A DNA stretch of 64,000 nt from a bacterium (GTDB lineage Bacteria > Planctomycetota > JAFGQW01), in the NCBI GenBank assembly GCA_030426805.1, contig JAUHXU010000001.1, forward strand, positions 124,001 through 188,000, given 5' to 3'. A program made the translations under genes and the position numbers. Below, in pieces: positions 16,970 to 25,802 of the stretch (the stretch's first letter is position 1; each line of letters opens with the position of its first letter). Below the pieces are notes generated by a model. It had not been told where the DNA came from, did not search any database, and saw nothing but the letters and a program-made list of their open reading frames with translations.

Positions 16970-17008
16970 TGAATCTGCGTGGCGAATCTGCGAGGCGAAT
17001 CCGCGTGG
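16970..17008. repeat. three 13-nt direct repeats before a secreted-protein gene
   Basis: TGAATCTGCGTGG, CGAATCTGCGAGG and CGAATCCGCGTGG follow each other without spacing, 23 nt upstream of the start of the secreted-protein gene at 16947. Repeats this close to a start can be binding sites for a regulator, but they could equally be a chance micro-duplication. Confidence 0.55.
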
Positions 17009-17161
17009 GAGGCCCGGGCGGTTGCCCGTCAGAAGCAAGCCTCAGCCTGAAGCGTGCCCCGTTCTCGCGCGCTCGGCAATGAACTTGTGCCGCTTCGGGC
17101 GTATCCGAGCCCTGCCTCCGCAACGGTCGACGCGGGAATCCGTTGCGCCCGCGCCCCCTCC

Positions 17162-18916
17162 CTACCGACCCGTCAGCGGCGCCGCGTAGGGTCCGTCGGT
17201 GCCCGCGCCGCGGAGGATTCCGACGATCGCCCCGGCGGCCGGCGGGGGCGGCGCGCGTCGGATCCACTCGGCGATCGGCTCGGGAATCGCGGCCGCGTGC
17301 ACCCGTTCGCCCCGAATCGGCCAGGAGCCGCCGCCGTGGAGCGGGGGCAACCGAACGATGCCGCCGGGCGACACGTGGTAGGCCGGGTCGAGCACGACGC
17401 CGTCGCGCCAGCCGACGCGGATCGACGGCGGCGCCCCACCCGTCACCTCGATCCCGCCACCGAGCGTGGTCGTGACGAGCGATCCCACGCGCCCGACCCC
17501 ACGCCATGTGACCTCGACGCGCTCCGTCGTCGCATCGACACGGGGCTGCGCGGGCAACGTCGTCAGGGCGCTGCCGGGCGCGAGCGTGACCCGCGCCAGC
17601 CGGGTCCCGCGCGGACGCACCGCGTCGACACGGTGGCCGAGCGCGTCCGATGAACCGGGCGCCTGGCACCAGTGCACCCGAGCGGCGCGCACGGTCCACC
17701 ACGCGTCGCCGACCGCGGTGAACGCGAGCACGCCGGCGACGACGAGTGCCGCGATGCCGCCCCACATCGGCGCGACGGAGACGGCGAACGCGACGAGTGC
17801 CGCGGCGACGAGCAGCCACGCGCGGGGCGGCCCGTCCCCCCGCGTCGGTGCCGGAGGCGCCGCGGGTCGAATCGTCGCGCGCGCGGCAATCGTCGACGAA
17901 TCGACCGCGTCGATGCGACCGAAACCACGCGCCGCCCCGTCGTCGGGCGGCACGAGCGAGAACGCGCGACCGCCGAGGCCGACCCATGCGGCGACGCCGG
18001 CAGAGCGCGCGACCGTCGACGGGCGATCGACGACGATCGCATCGAGTCCCGACAGCGCGGCCGGCGACGCGACGTCCTCTTCGTCGAGCGCGATCCAACG
18101 GACCGAACGGGCGACCCGCGCCTCCACGCGCGCGCGCGCCGCAGCGTCGAGCGTCACGCCGGCCGGCACGCCGAGCAACGCGACGTCACGCGCGACCGGC
18201 CGGAGCGCGGCCGCCGACGGCGCACCGGGGCCGTCGAACGAGACCCGACCGCGCGACGGCCACGGAAACGCGGCCCCCCCACTGGCGAGCACGGATCCGC
18301 CCGGCCAGGTCGCGCGCCATCGACGATCGCTCGCGACCGCAATCAGCGCACCCGGGCGGACGACGCCGTCGCGCAAGACGCGCGGGGACGCGTCCGCCGC
18401 GGCCTCGCCGAGCGAGACCGGTTCGGGTGTCGCCCCAGGGTCGCTCTCGAACGTTGCGAGAAGCGGCAGGATCGGCCCCCGCCCCCAGTCGCTTTGGAAC
18501 GCTTCCCGCCCGACGTACCCGACGAGCGGCCACGCGACCACCGCCGCGACGAGCGCCTGCGACGCGAGTCGACCCCGGCGAGGGACGGCGCCGATCGCGC
18601 GCCCCACGACGTGCGCTCCGGCGAGCAACCCGGCGACGACCGCCAGTCGACTCGGCTCGGCCCCGACCATGCCGCGCACGACCTCGATCGCCGGCACCGC
18701 GGCGATCGCGAAACCGATGGCCTCGACCACGATGCGCCGAACGCCGGCACGCGGTGCCGACGATACGACGAGCACGTGGAACACGAGCATCCCGGCGACG
18801 AAGATCCGTCCACCCACACCGGGGGCGTCGGTGTACGCATCGAGCGCGACCGGGACCCCCAACGCGAGAAAGACCGCGACCGCCCAACGCCTGCAGAACG
18901 CGGCCCGCTCGTTCAA
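17162..18916 (-). CDS. 584-residue membrane protein at the end of the dcw cluster
   Basis: I do not recognise this protein with certainty. It has about five N-terminal membrane segments (residues 10-140), a large soluble part (about 140-365), two further segments (about 375-412) and a soluble C-terminal domain. The stretch ALSGLDAIVVDRPS followed by AAWVGLGGRAFSL resembles the glutamine-amidotransferase-like fold in BatA-like and aerotolerance proteins, but no catalytic Cys is seen there. The start is probably TTG at 18916, 16 nt after the stop of the ftsQ-like gene, with a poor ribosome site, so the exact N-terminus is unsure. It occupies the position where ftsA and ftsZ usually lie. Confidence 0.65.
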   Translation of the reverse strand: MNERAAFCRRWAVAVFLALGVPVALDAYTDAPGVGGRIFVAGMLVFHVLVVSSAPRAGVRRIVVEAIGFAIAAVPAIEVVRGMVGAEPSRLAVVAGLLAGAHVVGRAIGAVPRRGRLASQALVAAVVAWPLVGYVGREAFQSDWGRGPILPLLATFESDPGATPEPVSLGEAAADASPRVLRDGVVRPGALIAVASDRRWRATWPGGSVLASGGAAFPWPSRGRVSFDGPGAPSAAALRPVARDVALLGVPAGVTLDAAARARVEARVARSVRWIALDEEDVASPAALSGLDAIVVDRPSTVARSAGVAAWVGLGGRAFSLVPPDDGAARGFGRIDAVDSSTIAARATIRPAAPPAPTRGDGPPRAWLLVAAALVAFAVSVAPMWGGIAALVVAGVLAFTAVGDAWWTVRAARVHWCQAPGSSDALGHRVDAVRPRGTRLARVTLAPGSALTTLPAQPRVDATTERVEVTWRGVGRVGSLVTTTLGGGIEVTGGAPPSIRVGWRDGVVLDPAYHVSPGGIVRLPPLHGGGSWPIRGERVHAAAIPEPIAEWIRRAPPPPAAGAIVGILRGAGTDGPYAAPLTGR

Positions 18917-18932
18917 CGCCCGCGCCGCTCGC

Positions 18933-19850
18933 TCAGCGCGCCGACGGATCGCGTTGCGCGACCATCGCGTCGGCGCTCGTCACGCGCACGATCGCGGGAC
19001 GCAAGTAGGCGGCGACGCCGCGCTCCACGTCCCGCCACCCGGGGTTGTGGTAGAGGATGCGCTCGAGATTCGCCAACTTGGCATCGAACGCGAGGTCACC
19101 GGGTCGGCGCTCCAACTCGCCACGCCCCCAGTCGATCATGCACACCCCGCCGTCGTCGGCACGCCGAAACGACAGCGACAGGAGCGTGTTGCAGCCACCG
19201 TCGTCGCGCGGCTGAACGCGCACGTCGACCGCCGCCCACGTGGACCACAGCATCGCCGCGCGCGCGTCGTTCGGCGCACGCCGGCGGAGCGACCGCGACA
19301 GCGCGGTCACGTCCCGGGCGACGACGCGCAACTGGTGCGGATCGAGTGCGCGTTCGGACCGGATCATCGGGACGACGAGGGCGCGCCCGGCGTCGGGCAA
19401 CACGACCCCGTCGCGATCGACGAAACGCGGGACGTCGCCGGCGGGCCCGTCGATGCGGGCGACCGGTGCACGGAGCGAAAGCGTCAGCGCGACCCGGCCA
19501 TCGCGATAGTCGACGTGATCGACGTCGCGCACCCACGGCACGCGCGCGAGTCGCGCACGCAACGCGGCCGCAAACGCCGGGTGAACGAAAGACGCGCCGT
19601 CGAGTGGGCGCAACGCACTTCGCACGGACGCGGCGATCGCGCCGTCGCTCCACGCGGGCGGATCGACGAGCACGACGTCGTCCGCGGCGAAGCGGTAGTG
19701 CGGATGGTCGAGGATCCAGTCGCGTAGCGTAGAGGCGCCACGCGCGGCACCGAAGCCGACGAGACCGAGCGCCAGCGCGACGACGATCACCCGAAGCACC
19801 GGGGCGACCGAGCCGTGAGCAGCGGCGTCGGAGCGACGTTCAGCAGTCAT
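18933..19850 (-). CDS. FtsQ/DivIB-like cell division protein
   Basis: A 305-residue protein with a short basic cytoplasmic tail, one membrane segment (about 19-40, VIVVALALGLVGFGAARG) and a periplasmic part. That part starts like a POTRA domain and runs into RLARVPWVRDVDHVDYRDGR and LRAPVARIDG then RFVDRDGVVLP, the pattern of FtsQ, a scaffold linking early and late divisome proteins. Position after murB supports it, since ftsQ follows murB in many dcw clusters. ATG at 19850 has GAGG 7 nt upstream. The remainder is divergent and I cannot exclude another POTRA protein. No ftsA or ftsZ follows. Confidence 0.65.
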   Translation of the reverse strand: MTAERRSDAAAHGSVAPVLRVIVVALALGLVGFGAARGASTLRDWILDHPHYRFAADDVVLVDPPAWSDGAIAASVRSALRPLDGASFVHPAFAAALRARLARVPWVRDVDHVDYRDGRVALTLSLRAPVARIDGPAGDVPRFVDRDGVVLPDAGRALVVPMIRSERALDPHQLRVVARDVTALSRSLRRRAPNDARAAMLWSTWAAVDVRVQPRDDGGCNTLLSLSFRRADDGGVCMIDWGRGELERRPGDLAFDAKLANLERILYHNPGWRDVERGVAAYLRPAIVRVTSADAMVAQRDPSAR

Positions 19851-20001
19851 GGGCACACCTCGTCTTTCCGGGCACCCTTCGGGCGCCTTCCTGGGCCTTC
19901 CCCGGCCCACATCGCCGGCAACGGGCGTGTCGAGGTGTGCGCGACGGAGTCACGCGGTCGGGTCGAAGTCGCTCGACCCGGCCCGCGCGACCACGGCGTC
20001 G

Positions 20002-20250
20002 TCAGACCTTGACCGGACCCTTGTTGCCGGACTCGACGAACTTCTTCTCGCGTCCTCCAGCGGCCTTTTTGAAGTTGACGTCGTAGTCGCCGATGAAGAT
20101 CTCGAGCGTGTTGATCACGCTCTCGAGCATCTCGCGATCCATCGACACCTCGTCGCCCTTGGCGCCGTCGAGTTCACGGTTGAGGAGGCCGACGGTCACG
20201 CGCACCGGGTGCATCCGACGCGACACGAACTTTTCGACGGACATTTCCAT
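20002..20250 (-). CDS. 82-residue conserved-looking small protein
   Basis: A small soluble protein between murB and the ftsQ-like gene. I do not recognise it. It has a short basic start (VEKFVSRRMHPVRVTVGLL), a central acidic helix-prone stretch (DREMLESVINTLEIFIGDYD) and a lysine-rich tail ending GNKGPVKV. No membrane segment or metal motif is seen. ATG at 20250 or 20244 could be the start; neither has a strong ribosome site, though GGA lies near. Its lower GC and ordered amino-acid mix, unlike the arginine-rich shadow frames around it, support a real gene. The 275 nt up to the murB stop show no gene. Confidence 0.6.
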   Translation of the reverse strand: MEMSVEKFVSRRMHPVRVTVGLLNRELDGAKGDEVSMDREMLESVINTLEIFIGDYDVNFKKAAGGREKKFVESGNKGPVKV

Positions 20251-20526
20251 CTTGGATCCAACTCTCTCTTCGCGCCCATAACGAAGACTTCCTCCCTGAA
20301 GACCGCCCGCCCGTGCGCGCGAGAACCCGCGCACCCACGTGCGAGATGGCGTCTCCTGGCCTTCAGGTCGGCCCGGTCGGCCCTTCCGACCGGCGAGGGC
20401 ATCCGCGCGATCCAATGGACCGCCCGTCCGCCCCACTCGAGGCTCCGAAGGCGCGTGCCTCGCGGCCCGCACTCCGGGGTCATCTCCGAATCGTCCGATC
20501 GCGGCGATCGATCGCCGGGGTGCGGG

Positions 20527-21432
20527 TCAGCCGATCGGCCGGCCCGCAGTCCACTCGGTGATCTCGAGGCGAAGGTGCTGGTGGAAACGGTCGAAGACGC
20601 GATCGCGGGCTTCCCGAATCAGCACGCGCACGTCGTGCGCGGTCGCTCCGCCTTCATTGATGATGAAGTTGGAGTGCTTCTCGGAAAACGAGGCCCGCCC
20701 GTGCCTCAATCCTTTCACACCGGCTCGTTCCAGTAACCAACTGGCACTTCGCTCGCCGTGAGGATTCACGAAGATACAACCCGGACTCCGATCCTGCAAG
20801 GGCTGCGTACGTTTGCGATAGACCATGAGCGCGCGCGCGCGTTCGACGACCGCGCGCGGATCGTCGGGCGTCAGTCGCAGTCGTACCGATGCGACCGCGG
20901 CACCGCCGAGCGCCGATTTCCGATACCCGAGTCCTAGCTCGTCTTGCCGACGGAACACGGTGCGACCACTGCGGGTAACGAGCGTTGCGCCCTCGACGAT
21001 GTCGGCCATCGAGCCGTCTTTGCCACCGGCGTTTTGGAACAGCGATCCTCCGATGCTGCCGGGGATTCCGACCAACCGCTCCATGCCCGCGAAACCCGAC
21101 CGCGCAGTCCGGGTGATCAACCCCGGCACCAGCGCGCCCGCCCCGACGTCGAAGACGCCCGCGCGGTCGCGGTCGGGTCGGACGAACCGAAGCCGACGGA
21201 AGGACACGACGGCGCCGTCGACCCCCTCGTCGTCGACGAGCAGGTTTGACCCGTTGCCGAGGAAGCGCACGCGCTCGCCGCGCGCGTCGAGTTCGGCGAG
21301 GACGGCGGCGAGTTCGTCGACGGTGCTGGGTGCGTAGAACAGCCGCGCAGGACCGCCGATGCCGAGTGTCGTCAGCGGGCCGAGCGGCTCGTCGTGCACG
21401 AGCACGTCACTGCAGTCGACGCACGAGGCCAT
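20527..21432 (-). CDS. murB: UDP-N-acetylenolpyruvoylglucosamine reductase
   Basis: A 301-residue flavoenzyme that reduces UDP-GlcNAc-enolpyruvate to UDP-MurNAc with NADPH in the cytoplasm. The FAD domain shows TTLGIGGPARLF, RFLGNGSNLLVDDEG and GIPGSIGGSLFQNAGG. The C-terminal part has SPGCIFVNPHGERSASWLLE, with its catalytic Ser equivalent within SAS, and HSNFIINEGGATAHDV. Length and lack of the long loop suggest a type II (short) MurB. The gene overlaps the end of murC by 26 nt, so the two are translated from one message. Confidence 0.97.
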   Translation of the reverse strand: MASCVDCSDVLVHDEPLGPLTTLGIGGPARLFYAPSTVDELAAVLAELDARGERVRFLGNGSNLLVDDEGVDGAVVSFRRLRFVRPDRDRAGVFDVGAGALVPGLITRTARSGFAGMERLVGIPGSIGGSLFQNAGGKDGSMADIVEGATLVTRSGRTVFRRQDELGLGYRKSALGGAAVASVRLRLTPDDPRAVVERARALMVYRKRTQPLQDRSPGCIFVNPHGERSASWLLERAGVKGLRHGRASFSEKHSNFIINEGGATAHDVRVLIREARDRVFDRFHQHLRLEITEWTAGRPIG

Positions 21433-22846
21433 CGGCCACCTCTCCGACGCGTCCCGCGCCCAACGTCATCACGACCTCGCTCCCGGTCACCCCGTCGTCG
21501 AACTGCAGCGCGTCGGCGACCGTCGTCAGCGGGACGAACCGCGCATCGACGCCCTTGGATCGCACCGCGTCGACGAGTTGCTCCGGTCGCACGTGCGCCC
21601 ACTCCTCGGGGCGCTCGCGCGCCGCGAAGACGTCGCACACGATCACGCGATCGGCCACGGCCAATTCGTCGGCGAACGCCGCGAGGTAGGTCTCGAGTCG
21701 ACGGTGCTGGTGCGGCTCGAACACGACCGTCAGGCGCTGGCCCTCGAACACGCGCCGCGCGGTGTCCACGACGGCCCGCACCTCGGTCGGGTGGTGCGCG
21801 TAGTCGTCGACGACCGTGACGCCGCGGAACGTGCCGCGCCGCTCGAAGCGGCGCTTCACACCGCGGAACGCCGACGCCGCCTCGGCGACCGCGCTCGCCT
21901 CGACGCCGACCTCGCGCGCGACCGCCGCCGCGAACGAGAGGTTGATGCGATTGTATTCGCCCGGCAACGCGCTCGTCACGTCGACGACGGGATCGCCGTC
22001 GCGCAGCAGTCGCTCGGTGCCGTCGTCGCACGCCTCGATCCAGTAGCCCTTGCCGAAGTAACCGTTCTCGTGGACGTCGGGGCTCGGCGTGGGTCCGACC
22101 GGGATCACCTGGGCCGTGACGCCCCACTCGCGCAACGCCGGCAACAGTCGCCGGTCGACGATGAGCTTGCCGCCCGCTCCGACACCGCGCGCGAAGCGAC
22201 CGAAGGCGTCCATGACGCCGCGCGCACCGCCGTAGCACTCCTGGTGATCGTCCTCGATGTTCAGGATCACCGCGACGTCGGGGCGCAGGTCGAGGAAGCT
22301 CCCGCCGAACTCGCACGCTTCGACGACGAACTCGGGGCCGGCGCCGACGCCGAGGTTGCCGCCGAAGTTCTCGCCGTCGCCGCCGATCACGAACGACGGG
22401 TCGCGCCCCGCGAGCTTCAGCATCAGTGCGAGCCATGCACTCGTCGTCGTCTTGCCGTGCGTACCGGCGACCGCGATCTTCGTGCCCGCGTGCCCGCGCA
22501 GCACACGCGCCAGGCCCTGCGAGTAGGTCTCGACGAGCACGCCGCGCTCGTGCGCACGAGCGAGCTCCGGATTCGTCGGCGGAATCGCGCGTGACGTGAT
22601 CACGACGTCGACGTCGTCGGGCAGATACGTCGCATCGTGGGAGTCGTAGAGTCGCGCACCGCGGCGCGTCAGCGCGCGCACGTCGTCCTTGAGGTCGAGA
22701 TCCGACCCCGAGACGCGGTGCCCCTGCTGGAGGAAGTACCCGGCCAGGCCCTTCATGCCGCATCCGGCAATGCCGATGAAGTGCACCCCCATCGCACCGG
22801 GCCGCGGCTCGACCAGCACGGCGTCGGTCTCGCTACGTCGCTGCAT
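21407..22846 (-). CDS. murC: UDP-N-acetylmuramate-L-alanine ligase
   Basis: A 479-residue cytoplasmic ligase adding L-Ala to UDP-MurNAc, the first peptide step of peptidoglycan. The N-terminal Rossmann motif is HFIGIAGCGMKGLAGYF, the ATP loop is AGTHGKTTTSAW, and the central domain has LNIEDDHQECYGG and GEYNRINLSFAAAV. The C-terminal domain opens with VVDDYAHHPTEVRAV and includes FEPHQHRRLETYL, all typical of MurC. ATG at 22846 has GGAGG 7 nt upstream; the open frame extends further but without a better start. It overlaps murG by 14 nt and murB by 26 nt. Confidence 0.97.
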   Translation of the reverse strand: MQRRSETDAVLVEPRPGAMGVHFIGIAGCGMKGLAGYFLQQGHRVSGSDLDLKDDVRALTRRGARLYDSHDATYLPDDVDVVITSRAIPPTNPELARAHERGVLVETYSQGLARVLRGHAGTKIAVAGTHGKTTTSAWLALMLKLAGRDPSFVIGGDGENFGGNLGVGAGPEFVVEACEFGGSFLDLRPDVAVILNIEDDHQECYGGARGVMDAFGRFARGVGAGGKLIVDRRLLPALREWGVTAQVIPVGPTPSPDVHENGYFGKGYWIEACDDGTERLLRDGDPVVDVTSALPGEYNRINLSFAAAVAREVGVEASAVAEAASAFRGVKRRFERRGTFRGVTVVDDYAHHPTEVRAVVDTARRVFEGQRLTVVFEPHQHRRLETYLAAFADELAVADRVIVCDVFAARERPEEWAHVRPEQLVDAVRSKGVDARFVPLTTVADALQFDDGVTGSEVVMTLGAGRVGEVADGLVRRLQ

Positions 22847-24008
22847 CGATCGTCCTCCCCGAATCGTCCGCGGTGACCGCAACGCCCTCGTCGAAGCGGC
22901 GCTGACCCAGCACCACCGACGCGACGTCGGCCGCCGCCGACGGGCAACCGATCGCGCGCGCCCGGACCGACGCCTGCGTCCGCAGCGACGGATCCTCGAG
23001 CAGCCGCCCGATCGTCGCGCGGAACCGCACCGCGTCGGCGTCGCACTCGTCGAGGACGAAGCCGGCACCGGCGTCGGCGAACGCGCGCGCGTTCTCGTAT
23101 TGATGGCGATCGCGATGGTGCGGATACGGCACGAGCACCGCGGGCAGACCCGCGACCGCGAGTTCCGCGATCGTCGTCCCCCCGGCGCGGCACAGCGCCG
23201 CGTCCGCGACCCGATAGGCGAGTTCCATGTCGGTGACGAACGCCTCGACGCGGGCACACAGGCCGAACCGTCGATAGCCCTCGGCGACGCGCTCGCGGTC
23301 GCGCTCGCCGGCGATGTGCAGCACCTGCAACCGATCGGCCAGCGGCGTCAGCGCCCCGAGGTTGTCGCACACGAGGGTGTTCAGTCCCTGCGCGCCCTGA
23401 CTCCCGCCGACCACGAGCAGCGTGATGCGGTCCGGGTCGAAGCCGAAGCGCCGACAAGCCGCCTCACGTCCTGCGTCGGTCCGCTCGATCGCGCGCACCG
23501 GGTTTCCGGTGCGGACCCCCGCGCGGAACGCCGCCGCGGTCGCCTCGTGGGCGCAGCACACGTGGTGCGCGAGCGGACCGAGCAGCCGGTTCGCCAGACC
23601 CGGCTTCACGTTCTGTTCGAGCAGCACGACGCGGCACCCGAGCGCGCGACCGGCGAGGACCGCCGGCACCGCGCCGTAGCCGCCGAGACCGATCACCGTG
23701 TCGGCCTTGAAGCGCTGCAGGATCCAGATCGACCGTGCGAACATCGCCGGCAGCTTCGCGACGAACGCGAGCCGACCGCCGATTCCGACCGGCGCCCGCA
23801 ACCCCGGCAACGGACGCGTCTCGCCGGGCGCATCGGACAACACGAGCGCTTCCACCCGGCGCTTGCCGCGCAGGAAGAGGAAGCGCCCGTCGTCTCCGGC
23901 ACGTTCGGCGAGCGCGCGCGCGACTTGCACGCCGGGCGTCAAGTGGCCTCCGGTGCCACCCCCGGCGAAGACGACGCGCGGTGCGTTGGCGACGGTCGCG
24001 GCTTTCAC
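22833..24008 (-). CDS. murG: lipid II synthase (GlcNAc transferase)
   Basis: A 391-residue membrane-associated glycosyltransferase that adds GlcNAc to lipid I on the inner face of the cytoplasmic membrane. It shows the first glycine loop VVFAGGGTGGHLTPGVQVAR, IGLGGYGAVPAVLAGR, LEQNVKPGLANRLL, GGSQGAQGLN and the sugar-nucleotide site ADAALCRAGGTTIAELAVAG. The start is GTG at 24008, overlapping the stop of the LysM gene as GTGA; the longer open frame upstream is a shadow of that gene. The enzyme acts after MraY and before the lipid II flippase. Confidence 0.96.
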   Translation of the reverse strand: MKAATVANAPRVVFAGGGTGGHLTPGVQVARALAERAGDDGRFLFLRGKRRVEALVLSDAPGETRPLPGLRAPVGIGGRLAFVAKLPAMFARSIWILQRFKADTVIGLGGYGAVPAVLAGRALGCRVVLLEQNVKPGLANRLLGPLAHHVCCAHEATAAAFRAGVRTGNPVRAIERTDAGREAACRRFGFDPDRITLLVVGGSQGAQGLNTLVCDNLGALTPLADRLQVLHIAGERDRERVAEGYRRFGLCARVEAFVTDMELAYRVADAALCRAGGTTIAELAVAGLPAVLVPYPHHRDRHQYENARAFADAGAGFVLDECDADAVRFRATIGRLLEDPSLRTQASVRARAIGCPSAAADVASVVLGQRRFDEGVAVTADDSGRTIDAAT

Positions 24009-24493
24009 GGCTTCAGGCGACGCATCGCCGGCAACTTGATCACGGTACCCGGCCGCAGCCGCTTCGGATCGAGCTTCGGGTTGAGTTCGAGGATCTCGCG
24101 CCAGCGCCGGGATGTGCCCAACTCGCGCATCGCGATCTCGCCGAGGATGTCGTTCGGCTGGATCGTGTAGTCCCGCACGGTCGGCGTCGGATCGACGGCC
24201 GGCTTCGGCGTGGGCTTCGGGGTCGGTTGCGGCTTGGGCCTCGGGGCCGGCGCCGTCTTCGTCGACGAGGCCGGACCGAACCGCTTGTTCAGGTCGTCCT
24301 TCGTCACGGTCAGCGAGCGTTGCGCCGGCTCGGCGCTCGGCGCATCGCGGTCCCCGAGCGCTTCTCGGATCTTCGCGTTCGCCCCGTGCGGTGTCAGCGG
24401 GCTCTCGGCGCGCCCCGACGTCATCACCACCGCGAGGATGATGATCACGATCACGGTCATCGCCAATACGCCGGTCTTCTCGGTCGTCGTCAT
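24005..24493 (-). CDS. single-span LysM protein inside the dcw cluster
   Basis: A 162-residue protein with an N-terminal membrane anchor (about 8-25, VLAMTVIVIIILAVVMTS), an Ala/Lys/Pro linker rich in PKPTPKP (about 80-105), and one C-terminal LysM-like domain, DYTIQPNDILGEIAMRELG to LRPGTVIKLP. LysM domains bind GlcNAc-containing glycans, so it is probably a periplasmic peptidoglycan-binding protein. ATG at 24493 has GGAGG 10 nt upstream. It is coupled to murG by a GTGA overlap and follows ftsW by 79 nt. LysM genes are unusual at this position, which hints at a structural role in wall synthesis or division. Confidence 0.85.
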   Translation of the reverse strand: MTTTEKTGVLAMTVIVIIILAVVMTSGRAESPLTPHGANAKIREALGDRDAPSAEPAQRSLTVTKDDLNKRFGPASSTKTAPAPRPKPQPTPKPTPKPAVDPTPTVRDYTIQPNDILGEIAMRELGTSRRWREILELNPKLDPKRLRPGTVIKLPAMRRLKP

Positions 24494-24572
24494 TCGTACC
24501 GTACCTCCCCGGTCGGTGCCTCCGTGCGTCGCCGGCCGGCCGCCCGCCGCCCTGCGTCCGCACACGTTGCCA

Positions 24573-25799
24573 TTATGATGTTCCATGTGCCACCCGCTCG
24601 ATCGCGGCGCGCCCGTGCGGGTGCGCCGGTCGCGCGCGTGTCGCTGTCCCTGCCGCCCGCGCCCGCGCTTCGTCGGCCCGCTGCCCGGCGTTGACCAGCA
24701 ACGCGAGCCCGGTGACCATCACGATCAGCGACGTGCCGCCCTGGCTGATGAAGGGTAGCGCGATCCCCTTCGGGGGCGCGCTCGCGGTCACGACGGCGAT
24801 GTTGATCGCCGCTTGCAATCCGATCAGTGTCGTCACGCCGGTCCCGACGAAGAACGCGAACGGATCGCGCACCTTCATCAGCATCCGAACCGCGGTCCAG
24901 ATCAGCAAGCCGAACAAACCGAGCACCGCGAAGGTGCCGATCAATCCGAGTTCCTCGCCGATGCTCGCGAACAAAAAGTCGCCGTGCACCTGCGGAAGAT
25001 ACGCGAGTTTCTGCCGGCCCTGTCCGAGTCCGAGCCCGAATACCCCACCCGAGCCGAGCGCGAGCAGACTCTGCTTGGTCTGATAGTGCGCCATCGGATC
25101 GAGGAACGCCCGGAAGCGCGGCACGATGTGCTCGAATCGAAGCGCCATCACGGCGATGAACGCCGGCAGCCCGACGATCGCGAACGGCAGCAGATGGCGC
25201 ACGTGCATGCCGGCGACGATCAGCATCGCGAACGACACCGACGCGAGCAGCACCGACGTCCCGAGGTCGGGTTCGAGCGCGATCAGACCGCAGACGAGCG
25301 CGATGATCCCGACGGTCGGCAGCACGCCTTCCTTGAACGAGCGCAGCACGTCGCGCTCGCGCGCGAGCCAGTGCGCGAGGAAGACGATCAGCGCGAGCTT
25401 CGCCACTTCGGACGGCTGAAACGACAGCGGACCGAGGCGGAGCCAGCGGGACGCGTTGCCCTCGACCGATCCGATGCCGGGCACGAGCACGAGCACGAGG
25501 AGCACGCCGACGCCGACGAGCGCCGGACGGGCGAACCGGTCGATCGCGGCGAGTCGCATCCGGCGCACGCCGATGTAGGCGGCGATCGCGATCAACAGGC
25601 AGAGGCCCTGTCGGGCCGCGAGCCGATACGGGTTGCCTTCGGCGACGCCCTCGCCGGCGGTCTGCAGGAACGCGCTGGCGCTCATCACCATCAACAGACC
25701 GATCATGCACAGCGCCATCCCGATCACGAAGACCCGGTCGGCGAGTTGCGTCGCCGTCGGCGTCGTGCGGGTGGGCAGGCGGAGCGTCGGGAACGCCAT
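24573..25799 (-). CDS. ftsW: SEDS peptidoglycan polymerase FtsW
   Basis: A 408-residue polytopic membrane protein of the SEDS family that polymerises lipid II with a partner class B PBP at the septum. About ten hydrophobic segments are visible. Key motifs are GPLSFQPSEVAKLALIVF with the WL/RWLRLG lead-in, ALEPDLGTSVLLA, SLLALGSGGVFGLGLGQGRQK, HGDFLFASIGEELGLIG and the end signature GIALPFISQGGTSLIV. Its place between mraY and murG and the ftsI gene in the same cluster argue for FtsW over RodA, which is otherwise hard to separate. It starts 3 nt after the mraY stop. Confidence 0.93.
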   Translation of the reverse strand: MAFPTLRLPTRTTPTATQLADRVFVIGMALCMIGLLMVMSASAFLQTAGEGVAEGNPYRLAARQGLCLLIAIAAYIGVRRMRLAAIDRFARPALVGVGVLLVLVLVPGIGSVEGNASRWLRLGPLSFQPSEVAKLALIVFLAHWLARERDVLRSFKEGVLPTVGIIALVCGLIALEPDLGTSVLLASVSFAMLIVAGMHVRHLLPFAIVGLPAFIAVMALRFEHIVPRFRAFLDPMAHYQTKQSLLALGSGGVFGLGLGQGRQKLAYLPQVHGDFLFASIGEELGLIGTFAVLGLFGLLIWTAVRMLMKVRDPFAFFVGTGVTTLIGLQAAINIAVVTASAPPKGIALPFISQGGTSLIVMVTGLALLVNAGQRADEARARAAGTATRARPAHPHGRAAIERVAHGTS

Positions 25800-25802
25800 C
25801 GG

